NCBI RefSeq assembly: GCF_000721495.1
Contig: NZ_JOHY01000033.1
Location: 1-64,000, forward strand
DNA: 64,000 nt
Direction of reading: 5' to 3'
Origin: Streptomyces sp. NRRL F-5123
GTDB taxonomy: Bacteria > Actinomycetota > Actinomycetes > Streptomycetales > Streptomycetaceae
Positions 25,099-34,404 of the stretch are shown here, one piece after another. Both the position numbers and the translations under genes were made by a program. Numbering within the stretch: the first letter of the stretch is position 1; every line of letters begins with the position of its first letter. The notes beneath the pieces were generated by a model. That model ran no database searches. It was not told the origin of the DNA and worked only from the letters and a program-made list of their open reading frames with translations.

Positions 25099-25125
25099 GG
25101 GAACCGGCCAAAGCGTGGTGAAGTT
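25099..25125 (+). promoter_or_regulatory. candidate SigR-like promoter of the UPF0182 gene
   Basis: GGGAAC (25099-25104), exactly 18 bases, GTT (25123-25125). This fits the SigR pattern except for C instead of T at the last -35 position. Expected start near 25132, 78 nt before the ATG. Only a sequence match. Confidence 0.35.
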
Positions 25126-25209
25126 GCATGTGTGGGAGTCCGACCCGGGACCAGCGGACAAAAGCCGACATTCGCCACTATTCGAGGTGCACGACCCTTG
25201 GTATTCCAG

Positions 25210-28104
25210 ATGCCCGACCGCGGTGGTGCGGGGGCTGCAGGGCACAGCAGCAGGCCCGGGCGCCACTCCCGCACGGCCGTCGCGCTCATCGTGGTCCTCG
25301 GCGTCCTCGCCGTGCTGATGACCGGGCTGGTCACCCTCTCGGGCCTGTGGACCGACCTGCTCTGGTACCGCTCGGTGCACTACTCCTCGGTCTTCTCCAC
25401 CATGACCCGCACCAAGGCCGCCCTCTTCGCCGGCTTCGGCCTGCTGATGGCCCTCGGCGTCGGCCTGAACATGTACCTGGCCTTCCGGATGCGCCCGCCG
25501 CTGAGCGCCATGTCCAGCGAGGAGCAGAGCCTGGACCGCTACCGGATGGGCCTGGCGCCCTACCGGATGTGGGTGCTCGCCGGGATCTGCGGGGCGCTCG
25601 GGGTCATCGCGGGCGGCGCGGCGGCCGCCCAGTGGCGCTCCTGGCTGCTGATGGCGCATTCCACCCCCTTCCACACCAAGGACCCGCAGTTCCACAAGGA
25701 CGTGTCCTTCTACACCTTCCAGCTGCCCTGCTACCGCTTCCTCGTCGGCTTCGGCTTCGCGCTCGTCGTCCTGTCCCTCCTCGCCGCCGTGACGGTGCAC
25801 TACCTCTACGGCGGGGTGCGCTTCACCTCGCCCGGCGCGCGCGTCACCGGGGCCGCCACCGCGCACCTGGCGATCCTGCTCGGCCTGTTCGTGTCCCTCA
25901 AGGCCGCCGCCTACTGGCTGGACCGCTATGCCCTGGCCGTGCGCTCCGGCGGGTCCGGCCGCGCTGCCCGCGGCTGGACGGGCCTGCGCTACGTCGACGC
26001 CAACGCCTACCTGCCGGCCAAGACGATCCTGTGCTTCATCGCCGTGATCTGCGCGCTGCTCTTCTTCGCCACCGCGTGGCGGCGGACGTGGACGCTGCCG
26101 GCCGTCGGCTTCGGCCTGATGGTGCTGTCCGCGATCCTGATCGGCGGGCTCTACCCGGCCGTCATGCAGAAGTTCCAGGTCCTGCCGCACGAGTCCGCCA
26201 AGGAGGCCCCGTACGTCCAGAAGAACCTGGACGCGACCCGGGCCGCGTACGGCCTGGCGGACACCGAGGTCACGCAGTACCCCGGCGTGGACGCGGCGCC
26301 CACCGCCGTCCCCGCCGCGGACGGCAGCCTGCGCAAGGAGGCCGGCGACGCGGCGAGCCCCACGGTGCTGGACCCCAAGGTCGTCTCGCCCGCCTTCCAG
26401 AAGCTCCAGCGCGGCAGCTCCGCCTACGAATTCCCCTCCACCCTGGACGTCGACCGCTACCAGGACGGCGGCACGGCCAAGGACACGGTCGTCGGCGTGC
26501 GCGAGCTCAACAGCGACGGCATACCGCACGGCGACTGGACGGACGACCACCTCGTCTACACCCACGGGTACGGTGTCGTCACGGCCGACGGCAGCGCGAC
26601 CAGCAGCGACGGCACCCCGCTCTTCGGCGGCCGGGACCCGGGCACGCTCGGCCCTTCCGGCGACTACCAGCAGCGGATCTACTTCGGCGAGCAGACGCGG
26701 CAGTACGCCATCGTCGGTGGCGGCACCCCGGAGATGGACTACGCGGACGGCACCAGGGGCGGCGGGACGACCACCACCTACCAGGGCAAGGGCGGGGTCA
26801 GCCTGAGCAACCCGCTGACGCGCGCCGCGTACGCGATAAGCCTCGGCGAGCCGCGGATCCTCTCCTCCGGCGACATCGGCAAGGGCTCCAGGATCCTCTA
26901 CAACCGCACCCCCAAGGAGCGGGTCGCGGCGGTCGCGCCCTGGCTGACGATCGACGGCGACCCCTACCCCACGGTGGTCGGCGGCAAGGTGCTGTGGGTC
27001 GTGGACGGCTACACCACGAGCGACGACTACCCGTACGCCAGCCGCACCCACCTCGGCGACGCGACGGCCGACTCGCTCACCGACGGCCGCCGCCAGGTCC
27101 TCACCGACCAGAACGAGGTCAACTACATCCGCAACTCGGTCAAGGCCACCGTGGACGCCTACGACGGCACGGTCACCCTCTACCAGTGGGACGAGCAGGA
27201 CCCGGTGCTCAAGACCTGGATGAAGGCCTTCCCGCACACCGTCGAGCCCAAGGCCGACATCCCCGCCGGTCTGCTGCCCCACCTGCGCTACCCGCAGGAC
27301 CTGTTCAAGGTGCAGCGCTCGATGCTCACGACCTACCACGTCACCCAGGCCGCCGACTTCGGCGCGTCCGGCCAGGTGTGGGACGTGCCGGACGACCCGG
27401 CGGCCAAGGCCGGCAAGGCGGTGCCGCCGTACTACCTGGATCTGCGGATGCCCGAGGGCCCGAGCGCCAAGACGTACTCGCTCACCAGCACCTTCACCCC
27501 CGCCAAGGGGGAGAGCATGAGCGCCTTCATGGCCGTCGACGCCGATCCGACCAGCCGCGACTACGGCACGATCCGGCTGCTGCGGATATCCGCCGGCGCC
27601 GGCGCGGACGGCCCGGCGGCCGTCCAGTCGGCGATCGACGCGGCCGGCCGCTCCGCCCCGGCCGCCGACCAGCTCAAGAGCCTCGGCGCGAACGCCACGG
27701 TCGTCCACGGCAACCTGCTGACCATCCCGCTGGACCGCGGGCTGCTCTACGTGGAGCCGGTCTACGCGCGCGCACCCGAGGCGGACTACCCGCAGCTGGT
27801 GAGCGTCGCCGCCGTCTACGGCGACCGCACCAGCTACCGGCCGACGCTCGACCAGGCCCTCGACGACCTCCTCGGACCCGCCGCGGCCAAGGACGCCGCC
27901 CCGCCCGGGAAGGACCCCGACGCCGCCCTCGACAAGGCGCTGGACGACGCGCAGCAGGCCTACGCCGACCGGCAGGCCGCCGAGCGCAAGGGCGACCGGG
28001 CCGCCTACGCCGCCGCCCAGCGGCGGCTGGACGCGGCGCTGGACGCGGCGCGGACGGCGGAGAAGGCCACGGCGACCCCGCAGGCCCCCGCGGGGAAGGG
28101 CTGA
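25210..28104 (+). CDS. UPF0182 family large membrane protein
   Basis: 964-residue protein from ATG 25210. The N-terminal third has about seven hydrophobic helices (first about 22-44), with [16 protein letters not shown] after the first; the rest is a large soluble domain probably outside the membrane, with Pro/Tyr-rich segments ([28 protein letters not shown]). This is the UPF0182 layout; the function is unknown. The last ~90 residues are Ala/Asp/Lys-rich and coiled-coil-like. The N-terminus is Gly/His/Arg-rich. Neighbouring PPA1309 and PDZ-protease genes are conserved in mycobacteria. Confidence 0.9.
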   Translation: MPDRGGAGAAGHSSRPGRHSRTAVALIVVLGVLAVLMTGLVTLSGLWTDLLWYRSVHYSSVFSTMTRTKAALFAGFGLLMALGVGLNMYLAFRMRPPLSAMSSEEQSLDRYRMGLAPYRMWVLAGICGALGVIAGGAAAAQWRSWLLMAHSTPFHTKDPQFHKDVSFYTFQLPCYRFLVGFGFALVVLSLLAAVTVHYLYGGVRFTSPGARVTGAATAHLAILLGLFVSLKAAAYWLDRYALAVRSGGSGRAARGWTGLRYVDANAYLPAKTILCFIAVICALLFFATAWRRTWTLPAVGFGLMVLSAILIGGLYPAVMQKFQVLPHESAKEAPYVQKNLDATRAAYGLADTEVTQYPGVDAAPTAVPAADGSLRKEAGDAASPTVLDPKVVSPAFQKLQRGSSAYEFPSTLDVDRYQDGGTAKDTVVGVRELNSDGIPHGDWTDDHLVYTHGYGVVTADGSATSSDGTPLFGGRDPGTLGPSGDYQQRIYFGEQTRQYAIVGGGTPEMDYADGTRGGGTTTTYQGKGGVSLSNPLTRAAYAISLGEPRILSSGDIGKGSRILYNRTPKERVAAVAPWLTIDGDPYPTVVGGKVLWVVDGYTTSDDYPYASRTHLGDATADSLTDGRRQVLTDQNEVNYIRNSVKATVDAYDGTVTLYQWDEQDPVLKTWMKAFPHTVEPKADIPAGLLPHLRYPQDLFKVQRSMLTTYHVTQAADFGASGQVWDVPDDPAAKAGKAVPPYYLDLRMPEGPSAKTYSLTSTFTPAKGESMSAFMAVDADPTSRDYGTIRLLRISAGAGADGPAAVQSAIDAAGRSAPAADQLKSLGANATVVHGNLLTIPLDRGLLYVEPVYARAPEADYPQLVSVAAVYGDRTSYRPTLDQALDDLLGPAAAKDAAPPGKDPDAALDKALDDAQQAYADRQAAERKGDRAAYAAAQRRLDAALDAARTAEKATATPQAPAGKG

Positions 28105-28145
28105 ACGAGCCGGGCCCGCGCCGTGGTACGGTGAACACACAACGA

Positions 28146-28222
28146 CGCGGGGTGGAGCAGCTCGGTAGCTCGCTGGGCTCATAACCCAGAGGTCGCAGGT
28201 TCAAATCCTGTCCCCGCTACCA
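28146..28222 (+). tRNA. initiator tRNA-fMet (CAT), copy 1
   Basis: 77 nt including an encoded CCA. The anticodon loop CTCATAA is closed by the three consecutive G-C pairs (GGG/CCC) that mark initiator tRNAs, and the first acceptor position is unpaired (C1 opposite U72), so it is tRNA-fMet and not elongator Met. Identical to the copy at 31147. A TACGGT element (28127-28132) may be its -10. Confidence 0.97.
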
Positions 28223-28225
28223 ATC

Positions 28226-28260
28226 GAGACCCCCTCCGGCTTCCGGCCGGAGGGGGTCTC
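28226..28260 (+). terminator. terminator of tRNA-fMet copy 1
   Basis: GAGACCCCCTCCGGC (28226-28240) pairs perfectly with GCCGGAGGGGGTCTC (28246-28260), with a 5-nt loop, starting 3 nt after the tRNA. Confidence 0.9.
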
Positions 28261-28390
28261 GTGCGTTGTGGCACGTCAGGCGCGGGCCGGTGCGGTACGT
28301 CACCGCGGGGCCCGTGCCGGGCGGGCACGGAGGGTGAACATTCGTCACGCCGATGCGGGGCGCTCTGCTAGATTGCCGGGAGGCGATCGA

Positions 28391-28471
28391 CGCGGGGCGA
28401 AGTGGCCCGACGGGCGCACGGTCCGCCGGGTGTGCGGCCCGGGGGCGTGGGTCCGCAGCCTGTCCCCGCTA
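28391..28471 (+). pseudogene. truncated tRNA-fMet relic
   Basis: The segment begins CGCGGGG and ends CCTGTCCCCGCTA, both identical to the ends of the two intact tRNA-fMet genes; even the preceding CGA is shared. At the T arm, CGCAG is joined directly to CCTGT: the eight bases GTTCAAAT of the loop are missing. The middle is unrelated, with no CAT anticodon. The CCA is replaced by CGG. A -10-like TAGATT lies at 28369-28374 and a terminator follows, so the layout of a tRNA unit survives. Confidence 0.6.
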
Positions 28472-28482
28472 CGGCATGAAGC

Positions 28483-28510
28483 AGGCCCGAAGTCAAGCGA
28501 CTTCGGGCCT
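28483..28510 (+). terminator. terminator behind the tRNA relic
   Basis: AGGCCCGAAGTC (28483-28494) and GACTTCGGGCCT (28499-28510) form a perfect 12-bp stem with loop AAGC, followed by CTTCGCTTGTT. Confidence 0.8.
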
Positions 28511-28639
28511 CTTCGCTTGTTCGGATGAATCCGGGGAAGGAGCGTTTGGTGTGACGTCATGTCGGGAAGTCGACAAAACGCTGTAGAGACCGGCGGGTTG
28601 GGGTATACCAGGTGTACGCCGTTAGCGGGTGGTGCGACG

Positions 28640-30760
28640 ATGGAGCTCATGGGGGATGGTGCAAGGCTGCTGAACACTCGTCAGAACCGTGGTCGCCACG
28701 GTCCGGCGGGCGAGCTCGCGCTGCCCGCCCCGACTGACCCGTCCGCCCCGGGGGCCCCGGCCCCTGGTGCGCCCGCCGCCGTGCCCGCCGGCCCGGCCGC
28801 CCCGCAGTCCGCCGCGACCCCCGCCGCCCTGCTCCCCGCTCCCCGCACCTCCGAGCCGCCCGTGCCGGGCGGGGGCGAGGCGGCTGCGCCGGACGGCGTC
28901 GGTGGGGGCGTGCCCGTGCAGGGTGCTCCCGGCGGAGGGGCCGTGCTGCCCGCGGGGCGGGACGCCGGCGGGGTGCCCGGCGCACTCACCGCTGCCGACA
29001 TCGCGCGCGCCGCCGGGCTGCCCGGCGGCGCGGAGGGTGACGACGGCACGCCCTTCGAGCTGCCCGACGAGGACACCCTCGCGCTGCGCGAGGAAGCCGA
29101 GATAGAGGCCCGCCACCGGCGCGCGGCCGAGCGCGGCGACCCCGGCGCCATGAGCGCGCTCGGCACCCTGCTGCTGCGCCGCGGCGACCTGGACGGCGCC
29201 GAGCCGTTCCTGCGTGCCGCCGTCCAGCACGGCGACCGCGCCGCCGCCAACAACCTGGGCCTGCTGCTGCACCAGCGCGGCTGCGCCGACGAGGCCGCCG
29301 GGTGGTGGCGTATCGCCGCGGTCGCCGGCTCCGCCGCGGCCGCGCACGCCCTCGGGCGGCACTACCGCGAGCGCGGCGACGAGCCCGGCGCCGAGTACTG
29401 GCTGCGCCAGGCGGCGGAGTCCGGCCATGTGCTGGGCGCCTACGCGCTCGCCGACCTGCTCGACCACCGCCGGGACGGCGCCGCCGAGCGGTGGTTCCGC
29501 GCTGCCGCCGAGCACGGCCACCGCGAGGCCGCCTACCGCCTCGCCCGCTTCTGCGACGCCCGCGGCGAGAACCACGAGGCCGAGCAGTGGTTCCGGCAGG
29601 CCGCCGCCCGCCGCCACCGCCGCGCCGCCCTGCGGCTCGGCAATCTGCTGGAGGAGCGCGGCGAGACCAAGGAGGCCACGCACTGGTACCTCACCGCCGC
29701 CCGCGACGGCGAGGCCAAGGCCGCGTGCGCCCTCGGCTTCCTGCTGCGCGACGCCGGCGACCTCGACCAGGCCGCCACATGGTGGCGCCGCGCCGCCCAG
29801 GCGGGCGACGGCAACGCCGCCAACGCGCTCGGCGCGCTGCACGCCCAGGAGGGCGAGCCGCAGACCGCCGAGCGGTGGTACCGCGCCGCCCTGGAGGCCG
29901 GCGACATCAACGGGGCCTACAACCTCGGCCTGCTCTGCGCCGGCCAGGGCCGCGCCCCGCAGGCCGAGCAGTGGTACCGCAAGGCCGCCTACGCCGGGCA
30001 CCGCGAGGCCGCGAACGCGCTCGCCGTCCTGCTGCTGCAGCACGGCGACGCCGAGGGGGCCGAGCCGTGGTTCTCCAAGGCCGCGGAGTCCGGCAGCATC
30101 GACGCCGCCTTCAACCTCGGCATCCTCTACGCCGGGCGCGACGAGCCCGCCGCCGCGCGGGTCTGGTACGACCGCGCCGCCGCGGCCGGGCACGCCGGGG
30201 CCGCGCTCCAGGTGGCCATCGCCCTCCAGCACGAGGGCGACCACCACGGCGCCGAACGCCACCTGCGGTGCGCCGCGGGCGGCGGCAGTCCCGATGCCGC
30301 CTTCCGCCTCGGCGCGCTGCTCGACGCCCGCGCCCGCGAGTTCGAGGGCGCGGAGGCCTTCGGCGACGAGGCCGCGGAGTGGTACGAGCGGGCGGCGCGG
30401 CAGGGGCACAGCCGCGCGCAGGTGCGGCTCGGCATGACCGCCGCGAAGTGCGGCGACATCGAGCTGGCCGCGCACTGGTACCGCCTGGCGGCGGAGGCCG
30501 GGTCGCGCAACGGGGCCTTCAACCTCGGCCTGCTGCTGGCCCGCGAGGGCAGCGAGCCCGAGGCCGCGCTCTGGTGGACCCGCGCCGCCGACGCGGGCCA
30601 CGGCCGCGCGGCGCTCCGCCTCGCCCTCCTCTCCGCCCGCCGCGGGCGCCTCGCCGACGCGCAGACCTGGTGCGCCCGCGCGGTGGCCTGCGGCCCGGCG
30701 GAGGTCGCAGAACGCGCGACCCGCCTGACGGCGGTCCTGACGAGCGAGCTGACCGCGTAG
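28640..30760 (+). CDS. Sel1-like repeat protein
   Basis: 706-residue protein; start taken as ATG 28640 (MELMGDGARLLNTRQN), with ATG 28649 in frame as an alternative. The first ~145 residues are Ala/Pro/Gly-rich and disordered. From about 150 to the end there are about fifteen Sel1/TPR-like repeats of ~36 residues (pattern A..LG.LL...G....AE.W...AA..G...A). Such repeats form helical solenoids that bind partner proteins; no partner is indicated. It lies alone between the two tRNA-fMet genes. Confidence 0.9.
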   Translation: MELMGDGARLLNTRQNRGRHGPAGELALPAPTDPSAPGAPAPGAPAAVPAGPAAPQSAATPAALLPAPRTSEPPVPGGGEAAAPDGVGGGVPVQGAPGGGAVLPAGRDAGGVPGALTAADIARAAGLPGGAEGDDGTPFELPDEDTLALREEAEIEARHRRAAERGDPGAMSALGTLLLRRGDLDGAEPFLRAAVQHGDRAAANNLGLLLHQRGCADEAAGWWRIAAVAGSAAAAHALGRHYRERGDEPGAEYWLRQAAESGHVLGAYALADLLDHRRDGAAERWFRAAAEHGHREAAYRLARFCDARGENHEAEQWFRQAAARRHRRAALRLGNLLEERGETKEATHWYLTAARDGEAKAACALGFLLRDAGDLDQAATWWRRAAQAGDGNAANALGALHAQEGEPQTAERWYRAALEAGDINGAYNLGLLCAGQGRAPQAEQWYRKAAYAGHREAANALAVLLLQHGDAEGAEPWFSKAAESGSIDAAFNLGILYAGRDEPAAARVWYDRAAAAGHAGAALQVAIALQHEGDHHGAERHLRCAAGGGSPDAAFRLGALLDARAREFEGAEAFGDEAAEWYERAARQGHSRAQVRLGMTAAKCGDIELAAHWYRLAAEAGSRNGAFNLGLLLAREGSEPEAALWWTRAADAGHGRAALRLALLSARRGRLADAQTWCARAVACGPAEVAERATRLTAVLTSELTA

Positions 30761-30769
30761 CCCTCGGGG

Positions 30770-31080
30770 CACGCGTCTGTGGGGCGCGTGGGGCACGCGT
30801 CTGTGGGGCGCGTGGGGGGCACATCCCAGGCGAAGCCCTGGGGGAGGACCGCGCGCTCAGCCGCATTCGTGGCGCGGGTCGTCACCGGCCCGAAGGGGCA
30901 GTCCGGTTCTCCCCCAGCGCTCCGCCCGGGAGGTACCCCCAGGACCACCTGCCGCGCGCGAAGCGAGACGGGGGTACCCCCAGGCGAAGCTGTGGGGAGG
31001 GGGGCTCGCGCAGTGCCCCCCAGGCTCCGCCTGGGGGGCACCCCCCACGCGCCCCTGGGGGCGCGGACGCGACACCTGCC
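30770..31080. repeat. intergenic repeat region before tRNA-fMet copy 2
   Basis: No gene. It opens with a tandem pair of GGGGCGCGTGGGG-type units (30780-30815) and then carries several inverted GGGGGTACCCCC/CCCAGGCGAAGC modules. Similar modules recur near 57.3 kb and 59.9 kb (for example GGGAGGTACCCCCAGG). The region probably folds into strong hairpins after the Sel1 gene. Confidence 0.6.
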
Positions 31081-31103
31081 AGCGGCCCCACCCGGGCAGG
31101 GAT

Positions 31104-31133
31104 TTGCGCTGATCACAAGCGCTCCGCTAAAGT
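31104..31133 (+). promoter_or_regulatory. promoter of tRNA-fMet copy 2
   Basis: TTGCGC (31104-31109), 18 bases, TAAAGT (31128-31133), ending 13 nt before the tRNA. This is a good match for the principal-sigma consensus and the usual tRNA promoter distance. Confidence 0.7.
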
Positions 31134-31146
31134 AAAGACACAACGA

Positions 31147-31223
31147 CGCGGGGTGGAGCAGCTCGGTAGCTCGCTGGGCTCATAACCCAGAGGTCGCAGG
31201 TTCAAATCCTGTCCCCGCTACCA
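31147..31223 (+). tRNA. initiator tRNA-fMet (CAT), copy 2
   Basis: 77 nt with encoded CCA, identical to the copy at 28146 and also sharing the ACACAACGA just upstream. It has the same initiator features: GGG/CCC in the anticodon stem and unpaired C1-U72. Confidence 0.97.
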
Positions 31224-31227
31224 CGGA

Positions 31228-31266
31228 CGAAGACCCGGAGGCATTGCCTCCGGGTCTTCGTTTTTT
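31228..31266 (+). terminator. terminator of tRNA-fMet copy 2
   Basis: CGAAGACCCGGAGGC (31228-31242) pairs perfectly with GCCTCCGGGTCTTCG (31246-31260), 3-nt loop, followed by TTTTTT. A textbook intrinsic terminator. Confidence 0.93.
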
Positions 31267-31366
31267 GTTCTGCTTCGGGCAAAGTCCGGGCATATCAGGT
31301 GGAGGCGGGCACCCCGGAAGGGAATGCTGAAGAGAGGATGAACTGACGGATCCTCAGGAGGCGCGC

Positions 31367-32650
31367 GTGTGGCGGTGGCTGCGGAGTCGGGGCGGGCGGG
31401 GTCGAGGCGCGGCAGCGGCCGAGGCGGGGGCACGCTGGGCCGCGTGGTGCTCGGCGGCGGAACGCGGGGGGCCCGCGGACGTGGACGTCCTCCTCCGCCG
31501 CCTGCTCGGGCTGCCCGCCCAGGGCGCGGAGTACGAGCGCGAAGCCGCCCTCGCCGCGCTGGGCGCGACCCCGCCCCGGCTGCTGCTCCGGCTCGACCGC
31601 GCCGCCCGCCGCGCGGGCACCCCGCAGGCCGCGGGCGGTGACGTCCTCGGCCTGCTCCTGCGGTCGTTCGCGCCCGACGGGCGGGTGCGGGAGGACGCCG
31701 TCACGGCGCTGGCCGCCCGTGGCGGGCCCACGGCCGCCGCGGGCCTGGCGCTGCGCAGCGCCGACTGGGTCGAGCCCGTCAGGAGCCGCGCAACCGCCGC
31801 GCTGCTCGCCCGCAGCGCCCCCGACGAGGTGGCCGCCGCCGTCCGCGTCCTGCTGCGGCTCGCGGGCCGCAGCAGGACGGGCGCGCTCCTCACCGACTAC
31901 CGCGGGCTGCTGTGCCGACCCCCGTACCGACGCGCCCTGCACGCGCTCGCCGCGGACCCCGACGGGCCCGCCCGCCGCTTCGGCCTCGCGCTCGCCCTGG
32001 AGGTGGGCGAGTACGCCTGCGGCGATCTGCTCAGCGCCGCGCTGCACGACCACGACCAGGAGTGCCGCACGCTGTGCGCGCAGCGGCTGCTCGACCTCGA
32101 CCCCGGCCAGGCGGCCCGCCTCCTCCAGGCCCGCGACGCGGCGGTCCGTGAGATCGCGGTCTCCGCGCTGCCCCTGGATGTGCCCGCGACCCGGCTGGTC
32201 GCCCCGCTGGCGGACCGCGCGCGCAGGGTGCGGGCGACGGCCCGCTGGCTGCTGTACGGGCGCGGGGAGCCGCCTTCCGCGGTCTACCGGCGGCAGATCG
32301 CCCGAGCGGGCCGTACGACGCCCGCCCGGCATCTCGCCGGCCTCGCGGCCGGGCTCGGGGAGTGCGGTGACGCGGGTGACGTGCCCGTGCTGATGCGGCT
32401 CCTGGACCTGCGGCGGAGCGCACCCCCCGCGGTGCGGCGCGCCGCCGTCCACGCGGTGGGGCGGCTGGCGCCGCGGGCCGAACTCGTGGCCCTCCTCGGG
32501 CCGCTGGCGCGCGACTCCGACCCCGGGGTCGCCCGGGAGGTCTTCGCGGCGTTTGCCGCGCGGGCCGCGGACGGGGTGCCCGCGGAGATCCGCCGGCTGG
32601 GCTCCGTCCGCTCCGAGCCCGCGGTCCGCCGCGCCGCGGCCCGCCTCTGA
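31367..32650 (+). CDS. HEAT-repeat-like protein
   Basis: 427-residue Ala/Arg/Leu-rich protein; GTG start preceded by AGGAGG. It shows successive helical-pair repeats of about 30 residues (for example VREDAVTALAARGGP, AVREIAVSALPLDVP, AVRRAAVHAVGRLAP, GVAREVFAAFAAR), the signature of HEAT or armadillo-like solenoids. The N-terminus is WRWLRSRGGRGRG and basic. No enzyme motif is visible. Probably a cytosolic binding scaffold; I do not know its partner. Confidence 0.75.
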   Translation: MWRWLRSRGGRGRGAAAAEAGARWAAWCSAAERGGPADVDVLLRRLLGLPAQGAEYEREAALAALGATPPRLLLRLDRAARRAGTPQAAGGDVLGLLLRSFAPDGRVREDAVTALAARGGPTAAAGLALRSADWVEPVRSRATAALLARSAPDEVAAAVRVLLRLAGRSRTGALLTDYRGLLCRPPYRRALHALAADPDGPARRFGLALALEVGEYACGDLLSAALHDHDQECRTLCAQRLLDLDPGQAARLLQARDAAVREIAVSALPLDVPATRLVAPLADRARRVRATARWLLYGRGEPPSAVYRRQIARAGRTTPARHLAGLAAGLGECGDAGDVPVLMRLLDLRRSAPPAVRRAAVHAVGRLAPRAELVALLGPLARDSDPGVAREVFAAFAARAADGVPAEIRRLGSVRSEPAVRRAAARL

Positions 32651-32685
32651 GCCCAGCGCTCGCGGCGAGGGTGCGCACGGCGCGC

Positions 32686-32765
32686 GGGGCGAGCGTTTCC
32701 TCTGCTGTGCGGGTGAGCGTTTCCGGCGCGCGCGGGGGCACCTCCCGGGCAGCCCCTGAAAACGG
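32686..32765. repeat. short copy of the dispersed intergenic repeat
   Basis: Two GAGCGTTTCC units (32689-32700 and 32712-32724) are followed by a GGGGGCACCTCCCGGG module, between the HEAT-like gene and the CBS gene. It is a small member of the family also seen near 42.0, 57.4 and 59.9 kb. Confidence 0.55.
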
Positions 32766-32831
32766 CTGCTCGGCACGGCAAGCGCATCCTCCGCTCGCCC
32801 CGGGGTGCGGGCTCTGCGCAGGAGGGGGGTC

Positions 32832-33230
32832 CTACACCGTGACCGGCGAGCCGGCGGCAGCCCAGACGCGGAGGATGTCCCGGACGGAGACGACGCCGAC
32901 CGGGGCGGGGCCGTCGAGGACGATGAGGTGGCGGAATCCGCCGCGGACCATCGCGGCGGCCGCTTCCTCCAGGGTCCATTGGGGGGCGGCGAAGACGACG
33001 TCGGTCGTGGTGTGGGCGTGGGCCGGCTCCTCGTCGGGGCTCATGCCCGCACCGACCGCGTCGAGGACGTCGCGCTCGGTGAGGATACCGAGCCCGCAGG
33101 CGTCGTTGTCGGCGTCGAGGACGATGGCCGCGCCGACCCGGCGGGCGGACATCAACTGGGCGGCCTGGCGGAGCGTGTGTGCGGGGCCGATGGTGAGAAC
33201 CACCGTGCTCATCGCGTCGCGGACCAGCAT
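32832..33230 (-). CDS. CBS-domain pair protein
   Basis: 132-residue protein from ATG 33230 (MLVRDAMSTVVLTIGP). It consists of two CBS motifs (about 1-60 and 75-128) and nothing else: TLRQAAQLMSARRVGAAIVLD ... LGILTERDVLDAV, then TLEEAAAAMVRGGFRHLIVLD ... VGVVSVRDILRVW. Such Bateman modules bind adenosyl nucleotides or other ligands and often dimerise. It may act as a free sensor; the target is unknown. It lies downstream of hisN with a 215-bp gap that contains no gene. Confidence 0.87.
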   Translation of the reverse strand: MLVRDAMSTVVLTIGPAHTLRQAAQLMSARRVGAAIVLDADNDACGLGILTERDVLDAVGAGMSPDEEPAHAHTTTDVVFAAPQWTLEEAAAAMVRGGFRHLIVLDGPAPVGVVSVRDILRVWAAAGSPVTV

Positions 33231-33445
33231 GGGCAGGGCACCTCCTGGCTGTGCGGCGTGCGGTGTGCGTTGCGTGCCGGACCGGATGCGTTCCTGTGGA
33301 ATGCCCGTGAAAGCCTTCACAAATTCACAAGCGGCGGCACTTTCATAGTCACACGCACCATCGGCGGAGGGAAGGGGGCGCGCGCTGCCCGCGGCCCGCG
33401 TGCGGAGGTGCCCTCCCGGCGCGGAGGCACACCCGCGCGCCGGGG

Positions 33446-34246
33446 TCAGACGTCGCCCAGATAGCCCAGCAGCTCGTCGTGCAGCAGGCCGTTCGAGGCC
33501 GCCGCGTTGCCGCCGAAGGGGCCCGGCGTGCCGGCCAGGGACGTGAAGCGGCCGCCGGCCTCGCGCACGATCACGTCGTTGGCCGCCATGTCCCACAGGC
33601 TCAGTTCGGGTTCGGCGCAGATGTCGACGGAGCCCTCGGCCACCATCATGTAGGGCCAGAAGTCGCCGTAGCCGCGGGTGCGCCAGCAGTTGCGGGACAG
33701 GTGGAGGAAGTTGTCGAGGCGGCCCAGGTCCTCCCAGCCGCCGAGCGAGGAGTACGCGAAGGACGCGTCCTCCAGGCGGTTCACCTTCGAGACGCGGATG
33801 CGGGTCGCGGAGGACAGGCTGCGCCCGGTGTACGCGCCGCTGCCCGCGGCTGCCCACCAGCGGCGGCCGAGCGCCGGGGCGGAGACCAGACCGACGACGC
33901 CCTCGTCGCCCCGCTCGCCGCGCACCACGAGCGAGATCAGGGTGGCCCACACGGGCACCCCGCGCACGTAGTTCTTGGTGCCGTCGATGGGGTCGACGAT
34001 CCAGCGGCGCGAGCCGGCGCCGTCGGTGACGCCGTACTCCTCGCCGAGCACCGCGTCGCGCGGCCGGGCGCGGCCGAGCTGGCCGCGGATCAGCTCCTCG
34101 GCCTCCTTGTCGGCCTCGCTGACGGGCGTCAGGTCCGGCTTGGTCTCGACCTTGAGGTCGAGTGCCCGGAAGCGGGCCATGGTCGCGGCGTCGGCGGCGT
34201 CGGCCAGCACATGGGCGAGCCGCAGGTCGTCGTTGTAGTCGGGCAT
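33446..34246 (-). CDS. hisN: histidinol-phosphate phosphatase, inositol-monophosphatase fold
   Basis: 266-residue IMPase-superfamily protein. Metal and phosphate motifs are complete: GEEYG (about 68-72), WIVDPIDGTKNYVRG (about 82-96) and WDMAANDVIVREAGG (about 214-228). In S. coelicolor the homologue in this chromosomal position, between the CBS and TetR genes and near aroA, was identified as HisN, which dephosphorylates L-histidinol phosphate in histidine synthesis. The motif set alone would also fit inositol-1-phosphatase, so the call relies partly on remembered synteny. Confidence 0.85.
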   Translation of the reverse strand: MPDYNDDLRLAHVLADAADAATMARFRALDLKVETKPDLTPVSEADKEAEELIRGQLGRARPRDAVLGEEYGVTDGAGSRRWIVDPIDGTKNYVRGVPVWATLISLVVRGERGDEGVVGLVSAPALGRRWWAAAGSGAYTGRSLSSATRIRVSKVNRLEDASFAYSSLGGWEDLGRLDNFLHLSRNCWRTRGYGDFWPYMMVAEGSVDICAEPELSLWDMAANDVIVREAGGRFTSLAGTPGPFGGNAAASNGLLHDELLGYLGDV

Positions 34247-34307
34247 GTGCCGAACAGTAGCGCGGCGGGGTGTGCGGACGGCCGCCGCTGCGCCGTGACG
34301 CGGGGCC

Positions 34308-34336
34308 TTGACAGGCCCTGGCGGCGCGTCAATTCT
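34308..34336 (+). promoter_or_regulatory. promoter of the TetR gene
   Basis: TTGACA (34308-34313), 17 bases, AATTCT (34331-34336). This is a strong principal-sigma match, 69 nt before the ATG. I see no clear operator palindrome around it. Confidence 0.6.
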
Positions 34337-34404
34337 CCCCGTACGGCCCGTCCGTCCGACCTGCCGCCCCCGCGGCGGCCCGGAGGCACCGCCTGGAGGC
34401 GCCG

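Noticed and set aside
28146..31223. tRNA repeats as attachment sites of an integrated element
   Set aside because: The tRNAs are both full length, no integrase or plasmid/phage gene lies between them, and the enclosed gene has normal composition.
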